From positions 1-33,952 of the forward strand of contig PLDO01000477.1 of assembly GCA_003136215.1 (NCBI GenBank): a stretch of DNA of 33,952 nt, written 5' to 3'. The notes beneath the pieces are model-generated. The model saw only the letters and a program-made list of their open reading frames with translations, ran no database searches and had not been told where the DNA came from. Both the position numbers and the translations under genes were made by a program. This DNA is from Bryobacterales bacterium (lineage in GTDB: Bacteria > Acidobacteriota > Terriglobia > Bryobacterales > Bryobacteraceae). The first letter of the stretch is position 1. Every line of letters begins with the position of its first letter. This document shows, piece by piece, positions 18,089-26,631 of this stretch.

Positions 18089-19456
18089 TTGGTGGATAAT
18101 CCGTACGATCAAGTCGCCTATCGCACCTTCCCGCGGCGGCAGACCCATCCCGACCGCCTGGCCGCGATCGCCCTTTTTTTCGGCATGAAGCCCGCGCCCC
18201 CCACCGCCTGCCGTGTGCTTGAAATCGGCTGCGGCGACGGCGCCAACCTGATTCCGCTGGCGTACTATTTGCCGGAAAGCCGCTTCACGGGTATCGATCT
18301 CGCCGCCGGACCCGTCGCCGCCGCCGGCGCCATGGCCGCGGAACTGGCCGTCCACAACATCGATCTGCGCGTGGCCGATCTGCGCCATCTTTCCGCCCGG
18401 GATGGCGAGTTCGACTATATCTTCGCCCACGGGCTCTACTCCTGGATCCCGGCGGATGTGCGCGATCGCCTGCTGGCCGTCTGCCGCCAGTGCCTGGCGC
18501 CGCAGGGTGTGGCGTTCGTCAGCTACAACGTGTATCCGGGACGGTACCCGCGCCAGATGATTCGCGAAATCCTGCTGTATCACACGCGAACCCTGGTTGA
18601 CCCGGCACAGCGCATCGCCGCGGCGCGCCGCCTGCTGGAGCAACTCGACCACCCGGAGGCCCGGTCCCTCATGGAGCAGGGCGACGATGTCCTGTTTCAC
18701 GACGATCTGGCGCCGGTCAACGACCCCGTATGGTTCCGCGAATTCGCGGCGCACGCGCAGCGCCACGGCCTGCAATATCTGGGCGAAGCCGACTCGCATA
18801 ACACCTTCGAGCAAGTGGCAGGGGAAGCCGTGAACGTGATCGAGCGCGAGCAATATGTGGATTTCCTGAACCTGCGCCGCTTCCGCCAGACGCTGCTGTG
18901 CCGCGCGGAGATCCCACTCGATCGCGTGACGGGTGCGGCCCGCATGGACGAATTCCTGTTTTCCGAAAATAAGCGGGCACGCCGCATCCGCGCGCACCAG
19001 CCAGAGCCCGTCTTCGCCGAAGAGCCGGTGGAAGCCATCGCCCAGGCCTTACACGACACCGCGCCATTGCCCGCCCGGTTCGAAGAGCTCATTCCGTACG
19101 CCGGAAACGCGGAGTTGCTGCGCGAGATCCTCTTTGCGCTGCTCTCCTCCGGCTGCGTCAACCTGCACGTCCACGATTTCCCCTGCCAGGAGACGGTGAC
19201 CGAAAGGCCGTGCGCCAGCCGTCTGGCGCGCTATCAGGCGGCGGGCGGAGGCAACGTGACGAACGCATGCCATATCCCGGTGGAACTCGACGCGGTCGCG
19301 CGCCGTCTGGTGGGCCTGCTGGATGGCACGCGCACGCACCAGCAAATCGCGCGCGAACTGTCGCGTACGGCGGGCATGCCGAGTCCGCGGGATGTCCGGC
19401 GGTACCTGCCCGCCAGTCTGGACTGGCTGGCGCGCATGGCGCTGCTGGAAGGCTGA
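18089..19456 (+). CDS. Methyltransferase with methyltransferase regulatory domain (PF10119-like, PKMT-type; TTG or GTG start)
   Basis: NPYDQVAYRTFPRRQTHPDRLAAIALFFGMKPAP...CRVLEIGCGDGANLIPLAYYLPESRFTGIDLA; DYIFAHGLYSWIP; SYNVYPG; HDDLAPVNDPVWFREFAAHAQRHGLQYLGEAD. Confidence 0.88.
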   Translation: MVDNPYDQVAYRTFPRRQTHPDRLAAIALFFGMKPAPPTACRVLEIGCGDGANLIPLAYYLPESRFTGIDLAAGPVAAAGAMAAELAVHNIDLRVADLRHLSARDGEFDYIFAHGLYSWIPADVRDRLLAVCRQCLAPQGVAFVSYNVYPGRYPRQMIREILLYHTRTLVDPAQRIAAARRLLEQLDHPEARSLMEQGDDVLFHDDLAPVNDPVWFREFAAHAQRHGLQYLGEADSHNTFEQVAGEAVNVIEREQYVDFLNLRRFRQTLLCRAEIPLDRVTGAARMDEFLFSENKRARRIRAHQPEPVFAEEPVEAIAQALHDTAPLPARFEELIPYAGNAELLREILFALLSSGCVNLHVHDFPCQETVTERPCASRLARYQAAGGGNVTNACHIPVELDAVARRLVGLLDGTRTHQQIARELSRTAGMPSPRDVRRYLPASLDWLARMALLEG

Positions 19457-19469
19457 GGGAAGGCCCGAC
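19385..19469 (+). repeat. Direct repeat, copy 1 (3' end of the methyltransferase gene plus 13 nt downstream)
   Basis: 81 of 85 nt identical (counted by eye) to 20372..20456. Confidence 0.9.
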
Positions 19470-19647
19470 ACGGTCAACCTAATGGCGGCGCGGTGAAGGT
19501 GGACCCGCCTGCGACTCCCGGACGAGTTTGGATGCCAAGATCGCGGCTGGCAGGTCGGTCACCTACGCATGAAAGACATATTCATCTGGGGCCGTTGTTG
19601 CCAATCAAGAGGCCCACTGCGTAGAATCTTTGGATGGGTGAACCGAT

Positions 19648-20295
19648 ATGACCGGCAGAAACTCACGCGTAAATCAATGCCAGAACCCGACTGGATGGCT
19701 GGGACGATGGGTTCTGCGGAATATGAATTCGCGCCACTCCAAGGTCACAGATTGGGGCTTATCGCGGGCTTCGATAGGGAAACATGACATCATCCTGGAT
19801 GTAGGCTGCGGCGGAGGCAGAACCGTGAGCAAGTTGGCTGCAATCGCCACTCAAGGCAAGGTCTATGGCATCGATCATTCGACGGAGAGCGTGGCTATGG
19901 CCATGCGAACGAACAAGCAATGGATCGATGTCGCACGCGTTGAGGTTCGGGAGGCGTCCGTCTCCCGGTTGCCATTTTCAGACGGCGCCTTTGATGTCAT
20001 CACGGCGGTCGAAACGCACTTCTGGTGGCCTGCTTTGCCAACGGATCTCCGCGAAGTTTTGAGAGTCCTGAAGCCCGGTGGTAGGCTGATCATCATCGCG
20101 GAAGTCTACAAGGGAGCAGAGGCCTTCACTTCAAAAGCTGCGGAGAGATACTCTGAAAAAACAGGTATGGCGCTCCTCAGCGTCGAGGAGCATCGCGAAC
20201 TGTTCACGGATGCCGGTTACTCAGACGTTCAGCTCATTACAGAACCACGCAAAGGGTGGATTTGCTGCATCGGGAGCAAGGCCCCAGTTTCGTAA
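19648..20295 (+). CDS. Class I SAM-dependent methyltransferase, likely horizontally acquired
   Basis: NPTGWLGRWVLRNMNSRHSKVTDWGLSRASIGKHDIILDVGCGGGRTVSKLAAIATQGKVYGIDHSTESVAMA...LREVLRVLKPGGRLIIIAEVYKG; visibly lower GC than flanks. Confidence 0.87.
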   Translation: MTGRNSRVNQCQNPTGWLGRWVLRNMNSRHSKVTDWGLSRASIGKHDIILDVGCGGGRTVSKLAAIATQGKVYGIDHSTESVAMAMRTNKQWIDVARVEVREASVSRLPFSDGAFDVITAVETHFWWPALPTDLREVLRVLKPGGRLIIIAEVYKGAEAFTSKAAERYSEKTGMALLSVEEHRELFTDAGYSDVQLITEPRKGWICCIGSKAPVS

Positions 20296-20371
20296 AGCTC
20301 GGTCATAACTTAATAACGGCTCTTGAAGTACGGATAGGCACCGATTCGTAACCCGCCCATGCTTGCTCTGC

Positions 20372-20456
20372 CCGCGGGATGTCCGCCGCTACCTGCCCGG
20401 CAGTCTGGACCGGCTGGCGCGCATGGCGCTGCTGGAAGGCTGAGGGAAGGCCCGAC
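20372..20456 (+). pseudogene. Direct repeat, copy 2: isolated 3' remnant of a PKMT-type methyltransferase paralog
   Basis: Encodes PRDVRRYLPGSLDRLARMALLEG* against PRDVRRYLPASLDWLARMALLEG* at the end of 18089..19456; no upstream body of the gene. Confidence 0.85.
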
Positions 20457-20495
20457 TTAACAAGGGAGGGGCGGGGTGTACACTGATTGCAGCCT

Positions 20496-21602
20496 ATGGC
20501 CAAAGGGAAGCTTCGCGCGTTCTGGCAACGCACCAGTGACGGCCTCAATGCCGAGCAGCTCTGGTCCCAATTCCGGCGGGAAACCCGCAGCAGCCTCAAC
20601 CTCTATTCAGCCGAAACCGGCCGCAACCTGAGTGAGGAGTGGTCTGCGCGAAAAGGCCGCCGGCGGGTTCTTTCCGCGGTGGCGGGCGCGATGTATAACC
20701 GCCTCACGCCGGTACGGCGCCTGTTACTCCTGCTCGCGGTCGTACTGTTGGTGCTCCCCTCGACTGAGAACTTACCCGGCGCCGGCTTGCGAATCTCATT
20801 CAATTCGACGCCCGCGGCCCTTATCCTCCTGGTGCTGCTGGTGCTGGAGTTGGCCGATCGCGTAGGCCTCAAGCGCGACCTGGAGATTGCGCGCGACATC
20901 CAGCGGATGCTCCTCCCCGAGAGGCCCCCGACGCTCCCCGGCCTCGATATCGCCTTCGCCACCAAAGCGGCCAACACCGTCGCCGGCGATTACTATGACG
21001 CGTTCCTGCGCTCCAACACAAACGATTCCCGGCTGCTGCTGATCGTCGCCGACGTCGCCGGCAAAGGCATCCCGGCAGGTCTGCTGATGGCCGCCGTGCA
21101 GACCGGATTCCATACCCTCGCAGTGGACCCCGTGCCCCTGGTTGAGCTGGCCGCCAGACTCAATCGTGCCATGTGTGAGCGCAGCGGCGGCGGAAGGCAC
21201 TTGATCACGGCGTTCATCGCGGAATTGGACACGTCGACGCGCTCGTTCATCTGGGTGAACGCCGGCCACAACCCTCCCATCCTGCTCCGAAGCGGCGGCG
21301 CCCTGGAGTACCTGAAAGAAGGCGGCCTCCCGCTGGGAGCTTTCACCGTGTCCCGGTACGAGAGTGGGCGCACCGAACTGGGTTCCGGAGATGCCCTGTA
21401 TATCTACACGGATGGCGTCATCGAAGCTCTCGACGAATCGGGTGCCGAGTACGGCGAGGAGCGCCTCGCCCGACAGGTGGCCGCGCTTGCGACGGCCGAT
21501 GCGGCGACCAGCCTGAGCCGCATCTTCGAATCCGTCGACCGGTTTGCCGGCGCCACCCCCCAATACGACGACATCACCTGCCTGGTTCTGCGCGTCGCCT
21601 GA
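20496..21602 (+). CDS. PP2C-type SpoIIE/RsbU serine phosphatase, membrane anchored
   Basis: ARDIQRMLLPERPPTLPGLDIAFATKAANTVAGDYYDAF, LLIVADVAGKGIPAGLLMA, GHNPPILL, GDALYIYTDGVIEA, YDDITCLVLRV; two hydrophobic segments near the N-terminus. TTG at 20487 is an alternative start. Confidence 0.9.
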   Translation: MAKGKLRAFWQRTSDGLNAEQLWSQFRRETRSSLNLYSAETGRNLSEEWSARKGRRRVLSAVAGAMYNRLTPVRRLLLLLAVVLLVLPSTENLPGAGLRISFNSTPAALILLVLLVLELADRVGLKRDLEIARDIQRMLLPERPPTLPGLDIAFATKAANTVAGDYYDAFLRSNTNDSRLLLIVADVAGKGIPAGLLMAAVQTGFHTLAVDPVPLVELAARLNRAMCERSGGGRHLITAFIAELDTSTRSFIWVNAGHNPPILLRSGGALEYLKEGGLPLGAFTVSRYESGRTELGSGDALYIYTDGVIEALDESGAEYGEERLARQVAALATADAATSLSRIFESVDRFAGATPQYDDITCLVLRVA

Positions 21603-21617
21603 GGCGGGCATTCGCGC

Positions 21618-22229
21618 CTATCCCCGCCGCACTAAGAACACCGCCACCTCCGCCATCAGATTGGGCAGAAATTCCCCCTTGTGATGGCCCGCCAGGAAGA
21701 AGCGCCGTTCCACCACCAGCGATTCCAACTCCGCCAGCGCCTCGAAATCGTGCACTGTCAGGAAGTGGATATTGGGCGATTCGTACCACTCATACGGAAA
21801 CAACGAAGTCCGCGGCGCGCGCCCGCTGAAGAGCATGGAGAGCCGCACCCGCCAGTGGCCGAAATTGGGAAACGCCACGATCGCCCGCCGCCCCACGCGC
21901 AGCATCTCGCGCAGCACCGTGCGCGGATGGCGCGTCTCCTGCAGCGTCTGGCTGAGGATCACGTAATCGAAGGCCTGATCCGGATAGTCCGCCAGCCCCT
22001 CGTCGATATCGCATTGGAACACCGACACGCCGCGCGCGATCGCCTTCTGCACTTTGGCGCCGCTGATTTCCACGCCGCGCGCGTCCACGCCCTTGTTGGA
22101 TGCCAGCCACTCCAGCAGCTCGCCTTCGCCGCAGCCCAGGTCGAGCACTTTGGTATCGGGCTCCACGATCTCGCCGATAATCGCGTAATCGCTGCGGCCC
22201 AGCAGCTCGCGGACGAATCCCGCTTTCAT
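21618..22229 (-). CDS. metW: Methionine biosynthesis protein MetW
   Basis: MKAGFVRELLGRSDYAIIGEIVEPDTKVLDLGCGEGELLEWL...YVILSQTLQETRHPRTVLREMLRVGRRAIVAFPNFGHWRVRLSMLFSGRAPRT; ATGA overlap with metX. Confidence 0.93.
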   Translation of the reverse strand: MKAGFVRELLGRSDYAIIGEIVEPDTKVLDLGCGEGELLEWLASNKGVDARGVEISGAKVQKAIARGVSVFQCDIDEGLADYPDQAFDYVILSQTLQETRHPRTVLREMLRVGRRAIVAFPNFGHWRVRLSMLFSGRAPRTSLFPYEWYESPNIHFLTVHDFEALAELESLVVERRFFLAGHHKGEFLPNLMAEVAVFLVRRG

Positions 22230-23332
22230 TGCGCCTTCTCGAACGTGCTGGCCAGAAAGCCGCGCACCAGGTCGGTCTGCTCCGCCACGTCCACCAGGAA
22301 GGAATCGTGCCCGTAGTTGGATTGCAGTTCCACGTACGCCACATCGCGATTGCGCGAGCGCAGCGCGCGCACCAGTTCCTGGGATTGATAGCTGGGGTAG
22401 AGCCAGTCCGAACTGAAGCTGATCACCAGGAAGCGGGCCTGCGTTTTTTCCAGGGCCGCCGCCAGCGTTCCGTGACCGTTGGTCAGGTCGAAGTAATCCA
22501 TGGCCTTGGTGATGTAGAGGTAAGAGTTGGCGTCGAAGCGGTAGACGAACTGGCTGCCGCGATAGCGCAGGTAGCTCTCCACTTCGAAATCCACGTCGAA
22601 GCCGAAGCTGAAGTTCTCCTTGCCGCGCAGGCGGCGGCCGAACTTCTCGCGCATCGAGTCGTCGCTCATGTAGGTGATGTGGCCCACCATGCGCGCCACC
22701 GCCAGCCCGCGCGCCGGGGGCTGCTTGTCGTAGTAGCTGCCCTCGTGGAAATCGGGGTCCGCCATAATCGCCTGACGGCCCACTTCGTTGAACGCGATCT
22801 GCTGCGCGCTGTGGCGCGTGGTGGCGGCGATCGGAATGGCGCTGACCACGCTTTCCGGGTAGGCGGCCGCCCACTCCAGCGCCTGCATGCCGCCCATCGA
22901 TCCGCCGGAAACCGACAGCAGCCGCCGGATCCCGAACGAATCGATCAGCATCTTCTGCAAACGCACCATGTCGCCGATGGTGATTACCGGAAACGACATG
23001 GCGTACGGGCAGCCGGTGGCGGGGTTGAGCGAGGAGGGTCCGGTGGTGCCGCGGCAGCCGCCCAGCACGTTGGAGCAAATCACGAAATACTGGTTTGTGT
23101 CGAACGCCTTGCCCGGTCCGATCATGTTGTCCCACCAGCCGGGTTTGCCGGTTTCGGCGCTGATGCCCGCCGCGTGGGCATCGCCCGAGAATGCGTGCAA
23201 CACCACGATGGCATTGGTTTTCGCGGCGTTCAATTCGCCATAGGTCTCGTATGCCACGTCGACCGGCCCGAGCGTTGTGCCGTTATCGAGAGCCAGGGAG
23301 TCGAACCGTGCGGTATTGGCCTCAACGATCAT
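22226..23332 (-). CDS. metX: Homoserine O-acetyltransferase
   Basis: VAYETYGELNAAKTNAIVVLHAFSGDAHAAG, GPGKAFDTNQYFVICSNVLGGCRGTTGPSS, LSVSGGSMGGMQALEWA. Confidence 0.94.
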   Translation of the reverse strand: MIVEANTARFDSLALDNGTTLGPVDVAYETYGELNAAKTNAIVVLHAFSGDAHAAGISAETGKPGWWDNMIGPGKAFDTNQYFVICSNVLGGCRGTTGPSSLNPATGCPYAMSFPVITIGDMVRLQKMLIDSFGIRRLLSVSGGSMGGMQALEWAAAYPESVVSAIPIAATTRHSAQQIAFNEVGRQAIMADPDFHEGSYYDKQPPARGLAVARMVGHITYMSDDSMREKFGRRLRGKENFSFGFDVDFEVESYLRYRGSQFVYRFDANSYLYITKAMDYFDLTNGHGTLAAALEKTQARFLVISFSSDWLYPSYQSQELVRALRSRNRDVAYVELQSNYGHDSFLVDVAEQTDLVRGFLASTFEKAQ

Positions 23333-23421
23333 TTTGGAGTGTATTCATGATAACAAAGCCGGTCCGTATGCCAGAATGAATGCAGGTACGCGGCGCTTCC
23401 GTGTCCGCCCGAATCGCTCCC

Positions 23422-24462
23422 ATGAAGATCCTGCTGCTGTTCCTCCTGGCCGCGGCGCCGCAGTACCGGCAGGCGTTGCCCGGCTACGCGTACCAGTTTC
23501 CGCGCGACCACTTCGAACACCCCGATTTCCGCACCGAATGGTGGTATTACACGGGCAATGTCCACGCCCGGGACGGTCACCGTTACGGCTTCGAACTGGT
23601 CTTCTTCCGCCAGGGCGATCCCAAGGGTGACCCGGCCAACGCCTCCGTCTGGCGCATCGACGACCTATATCTGGCGCACCTCGCGCTGACCGATATCGAC
23701 GGGCAGCGCTTCCGCTACTACCGGCGCCTCAACCGTTCGGGTCCCGGCGTGGCCGGCGCGCGCGCCGCCCAATCGCGCGTCTGGAACGGCAATTGGGAGG
23801 CGAAGTGGGACCCGTCAACCGGCGCTCAGACGCTCACCGCCGTGGCCGAAGAAATTCGCTTCACGCTGCGCCTCATTCCGCGCACGCCGCCGGTGATTCA
23901 CGGAGAGAACGGTGTCAGCCAGAAGGCCGCCGGCGCGGGCAAGGCATCGTACTACGTCTCCTTCCCGCGCCTCGATGTATCCGGCTCCCTGAACGGCGTC
24001 GAGGTCGCGGGAGCGGCCTGGATGGACCACGAATGGTTCACCCACCAGTTGGAACCCGGCCAGCAGGGCTGGGATTGGTTCAGCGCCCAGTTGGATTCCG
24101 GCGCGGAGCTGATGCTGTTCCAACTGCGCCACGCCGACGGCACGCCCGACAGCTACTCGTCGGGGACCTACATCGCTCCCGATGGCCGCGCCACCCACCT
24201 CAAACACGCGGATTTCCAACTCCAGCCGCTCGACTACTGGACCAGTTCCCAAACCCGCGGACGCTACCCCATCCGCTGGCGCATCACCGTGCCCTCGCTG
24301 CACCTCGCGCTGGAGTGCGCCGCCGCCCTGGACAACCAGGAACTGGTGTCGCAAGACGCGTCGAGCCCCAGCTATTGGGAAGGCGCCGTGACCTACCGCG
24401 GGACTTCGCGCGGCGCGGGCTATCTGGAGATGACGGGCTACCACAAAGCCATGCGGCTGTAG
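23422..24462 (+). CDS. Lipocalin-like / carotenoid 1,2-hydratase-like (AttH/CrtC) secreted protein
   Basis: YQFPRDHFEHPDFRTEWWYYTGNVHARDGHRYGFELVFFRQG; GAAWMDHEWFTHQLEPGQQGWDWFSAQLDSGAELMLFQLR. Confidence 0.87.
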   Translation: MKILLLFLLAAAPQYRQALPGYAYQFPRDHFEHPDFRTEWWYYTGNVHARDGHRYGFELVFFRQGDPKGDPANASVWRIDDLYLAHLALTDIDGQRFRYYRRLNRSGPGVAGARAAQSRVWNGNWEAKWDPSTGAQTLTAVAEEIRFTLRLIPRTPPVIHGENGVSQKAAGAGKASYYVSFPRLDVSGSLNGVEVAGAAWMDHEWFTHQLEPGQQGWDWFSAQLDSGAELMLFQLRHADGTPDSYSSGTYIAPDGRATHLKHADFQLQPLDYWTSSQTRGRYPIRWRITVPSLHLALECAAALDNQELVSQDASSPSYWEGAVTYRGTSRGAGYLEMTGYHKAMRL

Positions 24463-24484
24463 CGCGCGTGCCATAATATTCCCA

Positions 24485-25495
24485 GTGCACCTGTCCGCCG
24501 GCAAGATGAAGCGCATGAAGGCGCTGGCCAACGATCGCGGCGTCATCGCCGCCACCGCCATGGATCAGCGCGGCAATCTCCAGAAGGCCCTGTCCACCTG
24601 GCGCGGCGTCGATGTGCACGAAATCACGCCGGCCATGATGAGCGAATTCAAAGTGGCGGTGAGCCGCATTCTCACGCCGTATGCCAGCGCCATTCTGCTG
24701 GACCCGGAGTTCGGCCTCGAAGCCGGACGCGCGCGCGCCCCCAACGCCGGACTGCTGCTGGCCTACGAACTCTCCGGTTACGACACTACCCACCCCGGCC
24801 GCCTCCCCGATCTGCTGCCGCATGTTTCGGTGAAGCGGCTGGTGGATTGGGGCGCCGACGCGGTCAAGATCCTGATCTATTACTCGCCGTTCGACGACGC
24901 CGCCGTCAACGATGTGAAGCATGCGTTCATGGAGCGCATCGGCGCCGAGTGCGAGACCTACGAGATCCCGTTCTTTTTGGAAATCGTGGGCTACGATCCG
25001 AAGGGCGGCGACGAAAAAGGCCTCGAGTACGCGCGCCAGAAGCCGGAGATCGTCAAGCAGTGCATGCAGGTGTTCTCGCGAGCCGAGTTCCGCGTGGACG
25101 TGCTGAAAGCGGAAGTGCCCATCAATGCGGAATTCGTCGAGGGCTGCGCGGTTTACCGGGGGCAGAAGGCCTACACGCGGGAGGAAGCGCGCCGGCACTT
25201 CCGCGAAGCCGCGGCGATGGCCGCCAAACCGTTCATTTATCTGTCGGCGGGCGTGAGCAATGCCCAGTTCATCGAATCGCTGGCCATCGCCGGCGAGGCG
25301 GGTACGGACTACTCCGGCGTGCTCTGCGGGCGCGCCACCTGGAAAGACGGCATTCCGGTGTACGCCAAGCAGGGGCTAAAGGCCCTGGAAGAATGGTTGC
25401 AGCGCGACGGTGTGCGTAATATCACCGCGGTCAATGCGGCCATACAATCCGCCCACCCGTGGTACGAAAAGCTGGGAATCACGATGACAGGCTGA
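24485..25495 (+). CDS. Tagatose-1,6-bisphosphate aldolase-like (LacD family), GTG start
   Basis: RGVIAATAMDQRGNLQKAL, ILLDPEFGLEAG, KRLVDWGADAVKILIYYSPFDD, PFFLEIVGYDPKG, FIYLSAGVSNAQFIESLAIAGEAGTDYSGVLCGRATWKD. Confidence 0.87.
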   Translation: MHLSAGKMKRMKALANDRGVIAATAMDQRGNLQKALSTWRGVDVHEITPAMMSEFKVAVSRILTPYASAILLDPEFGLEAGRARAPNAGLLLAYELSGYDTTHPGRLPDLLPHVSVKRLVDWGADAVKILIYYSPFDDAAVNDVKHAFMERIGAECETYEIPFFLEIVGYDPKGGDEKGLEYARQKPEIVKQCMQVFSRAEFRVDVLKAEVPINAEFVEGCAVYRGQKAYTREEARRHFREAAAMAAKPFIYLSAGVSNAQFIESLAIAGEAGTDYSGVLCGRATWKDGIPVYAKQGLKALEEWLQRDGVRNITAVNAAIQSAHPWYEKLGITMTG

Positions 25496-25505
25496 CCCGT
25501 GTAGT

Positions 25506-26555
25506 CTAGCCCTTGCGCAGAAACATCGGCGCCGCGCCGATCATGGCTATGCCGCAAAGCAACAGCACCAGCATGAATGTTCCCAGCACCTTCACGCGCA
25601 TGTCGCTGTTCTTGAATTCGCGAAACACCACTATGCCCCACAGCGCCGCCACGACCGGCGATCCCTGAGCCAGCCCGAAGCGCAGCACCGGTTCGCCCTG
25701 AATCGTCTCCGGAACGCTGGCGCACAGCCACGCCGATAGGATGCCGGCGTACCAGATGACGCCGGATACGAGTCCCATCAGGTGCTGCTTCAGACTGACG
25801 TTGAGATATCCGCCGAATTCCACTGGCGTGCCTTCCACCGGCAGATTCATGAAGAAAATATCGTACACGAAGCTTGAAAAAAACACGCCGAACGCAAAAA
25901 TAGCGCCCAACGCGTAGGGTCCCAGCCCCAGGTCGCCCTGCCGCGCCTTGTCCACCAGCGGAGTGAATACGCCAAGGAACATGCCGGCCGCCACGGCAAG
26001 AACGATCCCCTTCAGCGGACTCGGACGCCGTGTGCTCTTGGCAAGCCCGGCACGCGCCTGCGCTTCATGCCGCGCAACCCCCATGATCCGGTAGGATACG
26101 GCGTTGATGATAATCGACGTTAGAATCAACAGGCAACCCAAACCGAGCAGCATCCCATTACCCGCCGGCTGGCCGGCGATGCCAAGGCCACTCCCCAGCA
26201 GCATCGCCATCCCCATTCCCATGGGAAACGCCACCGCCAGGCCGCATACCGAGACCGCCGCTATAAGCAGCATGTTCCCGAGGTTGAAAATCAGGCCGGC
26301 GATAAAGATGTACAGCCACTGCCGCTTTCCGGCGTGCTGCAAGTCGTCGATGAAATTGAAACCGTCGTATCCGATATTGCCCACGGTGAACGCGAAGATC
26401 ACCGAAGCCAACATCAGCCCAAGGGCAAAATCGAGGTAATACAGCTCGAATCGCCACTTTCCAGCGAACTTGAAAAAGCTCGCCCATGATCCCAGGCAGA
26501 ACAAGCTCAGGACCATCAAGAACAAGACCGCGGGATAACTTTGTGGCAGAATCAT
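25506..26555 (-). CDS. GRP/RhaT-like sugar permease (drug/metabolite transporter superfamily)
   Basis: About ten hydrophobic segments; MILPQSYPAVLFLMVLSLFCLGSWASFFKFAGKWRFELYYLDFALGLMLASVIFAFTVGNIG resembles the glucose/rhamnose GRP family. Confidence 0.75.
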   Translation of the reverse strand: MILPQSYPAVLFLMVLSLFCLGSWASFFKFAGKWRFELYYLDFALGLMLASVIFAFTVGNIGYDGFNFIDDLQHAGKRQWLYIFIAGLIFNLGNMLLIAAVSVCGLAVAFPMGMGMAMLLGSGLGIAGQPAGNGMLLGLGCLLILTSIIINAVSYRIMGVARHEAQARAGLAKSTRRPSPLKGIVLAVAAGMFLGVFTPLVDKARQGDLGLGPYALGAIFAFGVFFSSFVYDIFFMNLPVEGTPVEFGGYLNVSLKQHLMGLVSGVIWYAGILSAWLCASVPETIQGEPVLRFGLAQGSPVVAALWGIVVFREFKNSDMRVKVLGTFMLVLLLCGIAMIGAAPMFLRKG

Positions 26556-26631
26556 GAATCAGTTCCGGAAGTGTGAGAGTACACCGTCCGGACAGTGCGG
26601 GTCAACCCTACCCACATTAGGACGCCCCGCA

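Noticed and set aside
19469-20371. Insertion sequence between the 85-bp direct repeats
   Set aside because: No transposase ORF, no terminal inverted repeats seen at the repeat edges, and the repeats are too long and derive from a coding 3' end. Kept as a gene-islet or paralog-decay finding instead.
21618-23135. 505-aa minus-strand ORF spanning metW and much of metX
   Set aside because: Only the C-terminal ~200 residues are MetW; the upstream part is an off-frame reading of metX. MetW has its own ATG at 22229 overlapping the metX stop.
23422-24462. True carotenoid 1,2-hydratase (crtC) as part of a carotenoid cluster
   Set aside because: No other carotenoid genes are nearby; the TEWWYYTGN motif supports only the broad AttH/CrtC lipocalin-like family.
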